From contig JALSSM010000291.1 of NCBI GenBank assembly GCA_026984275.1, positions 1 through 10,579 on the forward strand: a DNA stretch of 10,579 nucleotides, given 5' to 3'. Origin of the DNA: Gammaproteobacteria bacterium (GTDB lineage Bacteria > Pseudomonadota > Gammaproteobacteria > CAJXQU01). The position numbers were made by a program, and so were the translations under genes. The notes under the pieces were generated by a model. That model saw only the letters and a program-made list of their open reading frames with translations. It did not search any database and was not told the origin of the DNA. Of this stretch, positions 1 to 5,580 are shown in pieces. Numbering within the stretch: the stretch's first letter is position 1; the number at the start of each line of letters is the position of its first letter.

Positions 1-351
1 ATTTTCAACACCATATTTGATCTCACGTTTGATCTGATCATAGCCTTGCAAGTCAGGCACAATGCCATTTTCGATGGCCTCGGCTACCAGTGAATTGCTA
101 AGGTGTGTATTAATACCAACCAGGACGCCCGGTTTGGCTTCAACCATTTCCCAGGAGAGAGGGTATTTGCGATCAGGGTTTTTTGTATCGCGTAGCCAGA
201 CCGTCGAACCGGGTTCAGAACAACCTTTCATGGAACCCGTATTCGGTGTATGCGCTGTTATCTGCTCACCATTTTCAAGAATTATATCGGCAAGGAAACG
301 TTTATATCGTTTGATTAGGGTTCCTTTGATCAGAGGAGAGTCAAACTCCAT
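1..351 (-). CDS. sfsA: SfsA family protein (sugar fermentation stimulation protein), 3' end outside window
   Basis: The minus strand is open from an ATG at 351–349 to the left edge without a stop, giving the first 117 residues of a family usually about 235 residues long. The N-terminus has the SfsA signature: an IKRYKRFLADI segment near residues 13–23, then HTPNTGSMKGC near 43–53, and later GVLVGINTHLSN. SfsA proteins are described as DNA-binding or nuclease-like and were first linked to maltose metabolism in E. coli; their exact role is unsettled. The start lies 3 bp after the tusA stop, so the two genes are probably one transcript with coupled translation, and there is no strong separate ribosome binding site. 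Identification rests on family motifs recalled from memory. I am confident of the family and much less so of its function. Confidence 0.9.
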   Translation of the reverse strand, partial: MEFDSPLIKGTLIKRYKRFLADIILENGEQITAHTPNTGSMKGCSEPGSTVWLRDTKNPDRKYPLSWEMVEAKPGVLVGINTHLSNSLVAEAIENGIVPDLQGYDQIKREIKYGVEN

Positions 352-354
352 CGA

Positions 355-615
355 TCACATCTGTGTATTCTGGCGTCGAATATAAAACTCCATCACATCA
401 TCGGCTTCGATCAGCTCGATCAATTCATGCCCGGTGCGGGCACAGTAGGCTTTGAAGTCAACAACAGAGTGAGGATCGGTCGCCATAACATGCAGGATCT
501 GGCCATCTTCCATGCGTTGTAATGCCAGCTTGGTTTTCAGGATCGGCAAAGGGCAGTTGAGACCTTTGGCATCAAGCACCTGGTCTGGTGTTGGGTGTTT
601 TAGTTCCTGTTTCAT
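355..615 (-). CDS. tusA: TusA/SirA-like sulfurtransferase (sulfur carrier)
   Basis: This 86-residue protein is a small TusA-fold sulfur carrier of normal length. The diagnostic motif is GLNCPLP at residues 18–24, in which Cys21 of the CPxP motif is the persulfide-forming cysteine. It is followed by the LKTKLAL helix and an MATDP strand typical of the family. TusA proteins take persulfide sulfur from a cysteine desulfurase and pass it on for tRNA thiolation, cofactor synthesis or sulfur oxidation; the window does not show which applies. The gene directly precedes sfsA. No purine-rich Shine-Dalgarno lies upstream of the ATG at 615–613. A possible extended -10 (TGCTACTCT on the minus strand, hexamer at 628–623) sits so close to the start that the message may be almost leaderless. 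A paralogous SirA/YedF-type carrier is the alternative reading. Confidence 0.88.
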   Translation of the reverse strand: MKQELKHPTPDQVLDAKGLNCPLPILKTKLALQRMEDGQILHVMATDPHSVVDFKAYCARTGHELIELIEADDVMEFYIRRQNTQM

Positions 616-713
616 GTACTGAAGAGTAGCACAGGTTTATGGATGGAAAAATGGACAATCAAATTACAGTAGGATGAAGTCAGGAAATACAGGAAAACAA
701 TATTTATATTAAG

Positions 714-763
714 ATACCATATAGTTGAAAGGGGGCTTATTATGGTATGTAAACCATTATAAT
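714..763 (+). promoter_or_regulatory. Putative promoter and operator of the CmoA-like operon
   Basis: A consensus -10 hexamer TATAAT lies at 758–763, about 43 bases before the TTG start at 807. No good -35 is found at the usual spacing, which suggests activator dependence. Around it are three copies of one half-site: ACCATA at 717–722 within the 8-bp arm ATACCATA (714–721), its inverted copy TATGGTAT (741–748), and ACCAT at 753–757 touching the -10. The last two form a short dyad, ATGGT-N6-ACCAT. The arrangement resembles a regulator site overlapping a promoter. The hexamer and repeats are seen directly; the regulatory role is inferred. Confidence 0.45.
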
Positions 764-806
764 TTTTTTCTTTATCAGAAAGTAAATTAAAATTGAGGCC
801 ATTTCA

Positions 807-1583
807 TTGAAATTCAATAAAAAAACACCACTCAAGGAACCAGACACGGCTCATAACCCACCAAGTGATCAGCTCTTTGCAGATGAAAAATCGTCAACAA
901 ATGATTTTCGTTTTGATGAAAAAACGGCAGCAGTTTTTGATGACATGGTCAACCGATCTGTTCCATATTATGAAGAAATGCAAAGAATGACAGGAGAGGT
1001 TGCTATTGATTTTGCAGTTTCCGGGACAAACCTGGTTGATATTGGTTGTGCAACAGGTACCACCCTGTTTTATCTGGATAAGCTAATTGAACCAGGAGTC
1101 CGGTTTGTTGGCCTTGATGATTCCCATGAGATGTTGGATAAAGCAAAGCAAAAAATCGAGACTAGTCATTCAGGGAGGGAATTTGAGTTACAGCAGGTTG
1201 ATATTCATCAAGGAATGGAAATAGAGAATGCTTCCGTCGTCACCCTGATTCTGACTTTGCAATTTGTCAGACCTTTATATCGCGAAAGAATTATTCAAAA
1301 AATCTTCGATGGTATGAATGATCAGGGCATACTTATTATTTTTGAAAAAATCATCATTAACGATAGTTTCTTTAACCGGTTATTCATTAAATACTACTAT
1401 GAAATGAAAAAAAGAAAGGGTTACTCAGAAGTCGAAATCTCCAAGAAAAGAGAAGCGCTGGAAAATGTATTGATACCCTACCGGCCGGAAGAAAATATGA
1501 CATTATTGTCAAAAGCCGGTTTTTCACACATCGAAGAAATTTTTCGTTGGTATAATTTCACTGGCATTATTGCCGTTAAATAA
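807..1583 (+). CDS. CmoA-like carboxy-S-adenosyl-L-methionine synthase family protein
   Basis: This 258-residue soluble class I SAM-binding protein resembles CmoA (about 247 residues), which makes carboxy-SAM from SAM and prephenate. Shared landmarks are LFADEKSSTNDFRFDE near 23–38, SVPYY at 51–55, the SAM loop DIGCATG at 78–84, LDDS at 103–106, ENAS at 140–143, LTLQF at 149–153 and GYSEVEISKKREALENV at 205–221. Arg215 aligns with E. coli CmoA Arg199, recalled as a contact to the carboxylate of carboxy-SAM. Tyr55 aligns with Tyr39, but Ile148 replaces the ligand-contacting Asn132. The TTG start at 807 is chosen because GAGG lies at 795–798 and no in-frame ATG occurs before residue 47; this gives an N-terminal extension of about 15–17 residues. 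No cmoB follows. Instead a membrane methyltransferase gene starts 14 bp later, so this may be a specialised paralogue and not the tRNA-modification enzyme. An ordinary methyltransferase that has lost carboxy-SAM synthesis is the main alternative. Confidence 0.8.
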   Translation: MKFNKKTPLKEPDTAHNPPSDQLFADEKSSTNDFRFDEKTAAVFDDMVNRSVPYYEEMQRMTGEVAIDFAVSGTNLVDIGCATGTTLFYLDKLIEPGVRFVGLDDSHEMLDKAKQKIETSHSGREFELQQVDIHQGMEIENASVVTLILTLQFVRPLYRERIIQKIFDGMNDQGILIIFEKIIINDSFFNRLFIKYYYEMKKRKGYSEVEISKKREALENVLIPYRPEENMTLLSKAGFSHIEEIFRWYNFTGIIAVK

Positions 1584-1597
1584 TTTAAATAAACGTT

Positions 1598-2341
1598 ATG
1601 ACAGATCATAAACTTACCTCGTTTGTTTCTTATGGTAATCTGTTATTCAAATATCGAAACGTACTGTTCCCGGTTATTTTGCTTCCGCTCCTGCTCTGTC
1701 TTAAACCAGAAAATCCAGAGGGGAATATTATGTGGGGATGGTGGATGGATCTGCTTGGTTTTCTGGTTGCTATGACAGGGCAGTTAATTAGAGTTGCAGT
1801 CATTGGGTTGGCCTATATTGTTCGTGGTGGGCGTGATCATAAAGTCTATGCTGAAGAACTGGTTACCAGCGGTATCTTTGCACATTGCCGGAATCCTCTT
1901 TATTTTGGCAACCTTTTGATTCTACTTGGGTTATTCATTATTCATAATAATATCTGGGTTTATCTGATAGGCGTTCCATTCTTTCTGATAGCGTATATGG
2001 CCATTGTTGCAGCAGAGGAATTTTATCTCGCGAGCAGGTTTGGGGGTGACTACAAACAATATTGCAGGAGCACAAATAGATGGCTCCCGAAACTTAAAGG
2101 TTTGGTCCCAACATTGAAGGGCATGAAGTTTCACTGGAAGCGCGTAGTTGCCAAGGATTATTCCAGCTTTTCATACTGGGTTCTGGCAGTAATTTTGATT
2201 ATGGCTGAAGAGTGCTACTACTATAAGGATGATTTGAACTCGCCTATCTGGGGTATTGCATTGACGATTGCGTTTGTTTTTGTTGTTTTGATGTTTTTTA
2301 TTGCAAGATTCTACAAAAAAGCAGGCCGGTTAATAGATTAA
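1598..2341 (+). CDS. Integral membrane methyltransferase, isoprenylcysteine/phospholipid methyltransferase (ICMT/PEMT) family
   Basis: The 247-residue protein has about six hydrophobic segments, roughly at residues 22–36, 50–74, 103–116, 119–139, 191–204 and 216–237. It carries the conserved ICMT-type C-terminal signature: GIFAHCRNPLYFGN at 92–105 (the RHPxYxGN motif, with Asn for His), then AEEFYLASRFGGDYKQYC at 139–156 and RWLP at 161–164. These regions bind SAM at the cytoplasmic membrane face and, in the family, methylate lipids, prenylcysteines or other membrane substrates. Two further membrane helices after about residue 190 lie beyond the usual C-terminus and may form an added domain. 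The gene starts at ATG 14 bp after the CmoA-like stop, without a clear ribosome binding site, so translational coupling is likely. The substrate is unknown. The pairing suggests it may use SAM or carboxy-SAM on a lipid, which is inference. Confidence 0.82.
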   Translation: MTDHKLTSFVSYGNLLFKYRNVLFPVILLPLLLCLKPENPEGNIMWGWWMDLLGFLVAMTGQLIRVAVIGLAYIVRGGRDHKVYAEELVTSGIFAHCRNPLYFGNLLILLGLFIIHNNIWVYLIGVPFFLIAYMAIVAAEEFYLASRFGGDYKQYCRSTNRWLPKLKGLVPTLKGMKFHWKRVVAKDYSSFSYWVLAVILIMAEECYYYKDDLNSPIWGIALTIAFVFVVLMFFIARFYKKAGRLID

Positions 2342-2347
2342 AGCAAC

Positions 2348-2397
2348 CATTGTCATAATTCTGAACAGAATGTGACGATGAATGATGTCCATTTTTT
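2348..2397 (+). terminator. Hairpin after the CmoA-like operon, possible terminator; otherwise featureless spacer
   Basis: Starting 7 bases after the stop of the membrane methyltransferase is a long imperfect hairpin. CAT/ATG (2348–2350 with 2378–2380), GTCA/TGAC (2352–2355 with 2373–2376) and ATTCT/AGAAT (2358–2362 with 2367–2371) close on a GAAC loop. A run of six T begins 11 bases beyond the stem, so this is not a classic intrinsic terminator, but it could end or stabilise the transcript. I see nothing else I can support in the rest of the spacer up to the tRNA at 2636. Confidence 0.4.
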
Positions 2398-2635
2398 AAC
2401 CTGTATTATGAAAGTTTGTGAGTGACAAATGTACTTAATGATGTGTCTTAGCAGAGTTAAATGAAGAACAGGCTTTTCACAAAGTAATTCTACGAAGCAC
2501 AAGCAAAAGGTCAGCACGACATAAACTAAAACAAAAATTCAATCTATTTTTTTATTTATATGGAACAGGAAAGGTTTTCAAAGAATAAATTATATAGATC
2601 AAGAAATCTTTTATGTTTGCCATTTAAATGTTAAA

Positions 2636-2711
2636 TGGTGGGCCGTATAGGATTCGAACCTATGACAAATGGATTAAAAGTCCACTGCTCTACCAGCTGA
2701 GCTAACGGCCC
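2636..2711 (-). tRNA. tRNA-Lys (anticodon UUU), CCA end encoded
   Basis: The minus strand from 2711 to 2636 reads as a 76-base tRNA starting GGGCCGT and ending in the matching ACGGCCC, then A and an encoded CCA. The T arm has the invariant GGTTCGAATCC, and the D arm has AGCTCAGCTGGTAGAGCA. The anticodon loop is CTTTTAA, with anticodon TTT at 2678–2676, so it reads lysine codons. Arms and length match the common bacterial tRNA-Lys. It is transcribed convergently with the operon on its left and divergently from the FmdB-like gene. Confidence 0.98.
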
Positions 2712-2719
2712 ATCGTTTT

Positions 2720-2758
2720 GGAGCGGGCGATAATACAGGAATGTTTACTGAAATTAAA
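2720..2758 (-). promoter_or_regulatory. Putative promoter of tRNA-Lys
   Basis: On the minus strand a -10 hexamer TATTAT lies at 2735–2730. It is followed by a GC-rich discriminator (CGCCCGCTCC, 2729–2720), as is common at stable-RNA promoters under stringent control. A weak -35 candidate, TTTAAT at 2758–2753, has 17-bp spacing. The discriminator is the best evidence; stringent regulation is inferred. Confidence 0.5.
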
Positions 2759-2789
2759 CACTCAAATGATAAAAAATTTTGTCTGAGGC

Positions 2790-2817
2790 TTGATTTTTAT
2801 TTATTTGCCATTATGTT
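2790..2817 (+). promoter_or_regulatory. Weak candidate promoter for the FmdB-like gene
   Basis: TTGATT at 2790–2795 and TATGTT at 2812–2817 are separated by 16 bp and lie about 33 bp before the ATG at 2850. Each matches four or five positions of the sigma-70 consensus in a very AT-rich stretch where chance matches are common. Confidence 0.28.
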
Positions 2818-2849
2818 TGTGCAGCCTGAAATTTTTATGAGATTTAAAA

Positions 2850-3146
2850 ATGCCAATTTACGAGTATCAATGTGAGAAATGTGGTCATCATCTGGAGAAG
2901 CTCCAGAAGATGAGTGATGATCCGTTAAAAGACTGTCCTGAGTGTAAGGAACCCACATTGCGAAAGCTGGTGTCTGCTGCGGCTTTCAAGTTAAAGGGAA
3001 CAGGTTGGTATGAGACGGATTTTAAGGATAATTCCAAAAAGAAACCCGAGACGAAGGGATCAGATAAGAAAGATTCGGCGACAAAAACGACAGCTGCGAA
3101 AGAATCTAAACCGGAGAAAAAGGCAAAATCGGCTTCCAAAGATTGA
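2850..3146 (+). CDS. FmdB-type zinc ribbon protein
   Basis: This small 98-residue protein begins MPIYEYQC, the hallmark of the FmdB putative regulatory family. Two CxxC pairs, Cys8/Cys11 and Cys29/Cys32, form a zinc ribbon within the first 40 residues, and GTGWYETDFK at 50–59 is the conserved end of the domain. The tail from about residue 60 is a low-complexity run rich in Lys, Ser, Thr and Ala, probably disordered and strongly basic. The family was named from a formamidase operon; its function in bacteria is not established. It lies upstream of aspS, an arrangement common in proteobacteria. A weak GAGA at 2839–2842 precedes the ATG. An adjacent ORF in another frame over the lysine-rich tail is a shadow. 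Confidence 0.88.
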   Translation: MPIYEYQCEKCGHHLEKLQKMSDDPLKDCPECKEPTLRKLVSAAAFKLKGTGWYETDFKDNSKKKPETKGSDKKDSATKTTAAKESKPEKKAKSASKD

Positions 3147-3160
3147 TCCGCTATCGATTT

Positions 3161-3203
3161 ACAGGTTAATGCAATTGCACTCAGGCCTGTGAACCCTTAA
3201 CAT
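3161..3203 (+). promoter_or_regulatory. Candidate aspS promoter overlapping a nested dyad
   Basis: TTGCAC at 3175–3180 and TAACAT at 3198–3203 have an exact 17-bp spacer and would start a leader of about 34 bases before aspS. The -35 lies within a nested inverted repeat, with outer arms ACAGG (3161–3165) and CCTGT (3186–3190) around the palindrome TGCAATTGCA (3170–3179). The dyad could be an operator or a weak terminator-like hairpin after the FmdB-like gene; it has no adjacent T run. Function is inferred. Confidence 0.38.
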
Positions 3204-3243
3204 TCCCCGTTTTTATCGTAACTTTTTTACTCGCGAGGCCAAA

Positions 3244-5034
3244 ATGCGAACTCATTATTGCGGACATGTGAACACGTCCGATCTGGATCAGGAAGTTGAA
3301 CTGTGTGGCTGGGTCCACCATCGTCGTGATCATGGCGGTGTTATTTTTATTGATCTGCGTGACCGGGAAGGTCGGGTACAGGTTGTTATTGATCCGGATA
3401 CGCCTGAAAGTTTTGCTATTGCCGAGCAGGTTCGGAATGAATATGTGCTGAAGATCGTAGGTAAGGTTCGCCACCGTCCAGAAGGAACAGTAAACCCGGA
3501 TATACCAACCGGTGAGATCGAGGTGCTCTGTAAAGACATCGAAGTCTTGAATGCCTCGGAAACGCCACCCATTCAGATCGATGATGATAATGTTAACGAA
3601 GATTCGCGTCTGAAATACCGTTATATGGATCTGCGTCGACCAGAAATGCAGTCGAATCTGATTTTGCGCGCCAAAGTCTGCAAGGTCATGCGTTCTTATC
3701 TTGATGATCAGAATTTCATGGAAATTGAAACGCCAATGTTGACGCGAGCCACGCCAGAAGGTGCACGAGATTATCTGGTTCCCAGTCGTACCCACCCAGG
3801 ACAGTTTTTCGCATTACCGCAGTCGCCACAGCTTTTCAAACAGTTGCTGATGATGTCAGGCATGGATCGCTATTATCAGATCGTGCGTTGTTTCCGGGAT
3901 GAAGATCTGCGTGCTGATCGTCAGCCGGAATTTACCCAGCTTGATATCGAAACCTCGTTCATGGAAGAAGAGGAGATCATGACTGTCATGGAAGAGATGG
4001 TGATTGAGTTATTTGATCAATGTATCAATGTGAAGTTACCGCAGCCTGTGCCACGAATGAAATATGATGAAGCCGTGAAACGATTTGGTACCGATCGTCC
4101 GGATTTGCGAATTCCGCTGGAGTTGATCGATATTGCCGATGTGCTGACCGATGTCGAATTTAAGGTTTTCTCCGGTCCGGCGAACGATCCGGAAGGCCGT
4201 GTAGCGGCCATGAGAGCACCGGGAGCTGCTGAGCTTTCACGTAAGGTGATCGATGATTACACCGCGTATGTAGCGATCTTCGGTGCGAAAGGTCTGGCTT
4301 ATATTAAGGTGAACGATCGGGCGGCTGGTCGCGATGGACTGCAATCTCCTATTCTTAAATTCCTGCCGGATGAAGCGCTGGAAGCGATTCTTGAGCGAAC
4401 TGGGGCTGAATCTGGCGATCTGGTTTTCTTTGGTGCCGATAAAGCTCGGATTGTGAACGAGGCTTTGGGTAATTTGCGTGTTCGACTGGGACAGGATTTA
4501 GGATTGGTTGATGATAGCTGGCAGCCTGTCTGGATCACAGATTTCCCCATGTTTGAGCGAAATGATGATGAAAACCGCTGGGAATCTTTGCACCATCCAT
4601 TTACAGCCCCCAAAGTTGATTCAATCGATGATCTTAAAAATGATCCAGGTGCCTGTCTGTCGAAAGCTTATGATCTGGTGCTCAATGGAACAGAAGTAGG
4701 TGGCGGCTCGGTTCGTATCCATACTACAGAGATGCAACAGACGGTTTTTGAGCTGTTGGGCATTGATGAGCAGGAAGCAGAAGATAAATTCGGATTTCTG
4801 TTAAATGCATTACAATTTGGTTGTCCACCACATGGCGGTATGGCGTTCGGTCTGGATCGGCTGGTGATGCTAATGTGCGGTGCACCCTCAATCCGTGATG
4901 TGATCGCCTTCCCTAAAACTCAGACAGCCGCCTGTCCATTGACAGCGGCACCGACAGAAGCGGGTGAAAGACAACTGAAGGAGCTTGGTATTCGTTTAAG
5001 GAAGCCACCTGCCGAGGCCACTGAGAATTCCTGA
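3244..5034 (+). CDS. aspS: Aspartyl-tRNA synthetase, bacterial type
   Basis: This 596-residue class II synthetase charges tRNA-Asp with aspartate in the cytoplasm. It has an N-terminal OB-fold anticodon-binding domain (about 1–105, with CGWVHHRRDHGGVIF at 21–35) and the catalytic core. Motif 1 is around FMEIETPML (158–166), motif 2 is FRDEDLRADRQPEFTQ (217–232), and motif 3 contains GMAFGLDRL (532–540). The bacterial GAD-type insertion lies between about 280 and 420. Length is normal. The ATG is preceded by GAGG at 3235–3238 with five-base spacing. His30 and Gly81 correspond to positions where Pseudomonas-type non-discriminating enzymes have His and Gly, whereas E. coli AspRS has Leu and Lys, so it may also charge tRNA-Asn. 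GATC sites are very frequent in this gene, 29 by hand count. Confidence 0.98.
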   Translation: MRTHYCGHVNTSDLDQEVELCGWVHHRRDHGGVIFIDLRDREGRVQVVIDPDTPESFAIAEQVRNEYVLKIVGKVRHRPEGTVNPDIPTGEIEVLCKDIEVLNASETPPIQIDDDNVNEDSRLKYRYMDLRRPEMQSNLILRAKVCKVMRSYLDDQNFMEIETPMLTRATPEGARDYLVPSRTHPGQFFALPQSPQLFKQLLMMSGMDRYYQIVRCFRDEDLRADRQPEFTQLDIETSFMEEEEIMTVMEEMVIELFDQCINVKLPQPVPRMKYDEAVKRFGTDRPDLRIPLELIDIADVLTDVEFKVFSGPANDPEGRVAAMRAPGAAELSRKVIDDYTAYVAIFGAKGLAYIKVNDRAAGRDGLQSPILKFLPDEALEAILERTGAESGDLVFFGADKARIVNEALGNLRVRLGQDLGLVDDSWQPVWITDFPMFERNDDENRWESLHHPFTAPKVDSIDDLKNDPGACLSKAYDLVLNGTEVGGGSVRIHTTEMQQTVFELLGIDEQEAEDKFGFLLNALQFGCPPHGGMAFGLDRLVMLMCGAPSIRDVIAFPKTQTAACPLTAAPTEAGERQLKELGIRLRKPPAEATENS

Positions 5035-5099
5035 CGAATAACTCAAATTATTGATATTAAGAGAGTTTTGTCAGTTAACACAAATGATCAATTAGTTTC

Positions 5100-5128
5100 T
5101 TCCAATCTCCCTGAATAGCGGCTATACT
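5100..5128 (+). promoter_or_regulatory. Candidate promoter for the ZapG-like gene
   Basis: TATACT at 5123–5128 is a good -10 hexamer. A poor -35, TTCCAA at 5100–5105, lies 17 bp upstream. It would give a leader of about 35–40 bases before the ATG at 5172 and would uncouple this gene from aspS. Confidence 0.38.
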
Positions 5129-5171
5129 GCACTGCAGCATAATTGTTTGCTGATGTTGTCAAGCATCCTGG

Positions 5172-5511
5172 ATGTACGAATCTACACGGCTACAACTATT
5201 ATTGATGTTTGCTCTGGTGACGCTTATTGGCATCATCATTGGGTATCTTTTTGTTGTAGTGCGAGGTAGCAACAAAGAACAGGAAGAAAAAATTCAGCAG
5301 CTGGAAAAAGAAATTGCTGTGCTTGAAGTGCATAAGGCGCAAGTCAGCAGCCATTTCCAGAAAACGGCCAGTTTATTGCATGACGGGTCAATATAGAACA
5401 ATTTATGAACACATGGCCGAAGGCGCGCAGACGCTTTGCGATGATCAGGAGGGCGCCGCGGTGCTGGAAAGTTTGCAATCAGGTTTGTTGTTGGAAAAAA
5501 AGAAAACCTGA
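5172..5511 (+). pseudogene. ZapG/YhcB-like (DUF1043) inner-membrane protein gene, frameshifted
   Basis: The first frame (5172–5396) encodes a short N-terminus, one transmembrane segment (residues about 8–31), then a charged coiled coil and VSSHFQKTASLL near 57–68. This matches the ZapG/YhcB family, which sits in the inner membrane and links division and cell-wall growth. It then stops after HDGSI. The rest of the family pattern, QYRTIYEHMAEGAQTL, continues in another frame to a stop at 5509–5511. Comparison with E. coli and Pseudomonas members, from memory, shows that two residues and part of a codon are missing at 5379–5383. Inserting five bases, a second copy of CATGA, restores LLHDMTGQY with the expected spacing. 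The whole would be about 114 residues, with a shorter tail than usual. The cause may be a true slipped-strand deletion, phase variation, or an assembly or sequencing error. An ATG at 5380–5382 could allow reinitiation. No strong ribosome binding site precedes 5172. Confidence 0.75.
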
Positions 5512-5580
5512 AAAAAGATCACTCAGACTTTCAGCGAAACAGATGAACAAAGTTAAGCATTTAATTCAGGAGTAAAAAGT

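Noticed and set aside
62..385. Plus-strand ORF of 107 codons
   Set aside because: It lies opposite sfsA and the end of tusA, whose protein motifs are unmistakable; the plus-strand translation shows no family features.
807..1583. Calling the CmoA-like gene cmoA outright
   Set aside because: No cmoB follows, a ligand-contact residue is changed, and the partner gene encodes a membrane enzyme, so the gene symbol would overstate the evidence.
616..2711. Integrative element with attachment sites at tRNA-Lys
   Set aside because: I looked for a copy of the tRNA 3' end on the far side of the CmoA-like operon and found none, and there is no integrase, so only a weaker transfer hypothesis is kept.
3010..3192. 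Plus-strand arginine-rich ORF of 60 codons overlapping the FmdB-like tail
   Set aside because: It is the +1 frame of the lysine-rich tail of the FmdB-like gene, where A-rich codons create Arg and Lys codons; no independent start signal.
3181..3795. Minus-strand ORF of 204 codons opposite aspS
   Set aside because: It is antisense to a highly conserved synthetase, with composition typical of a shadow frame and no recognisable domain.
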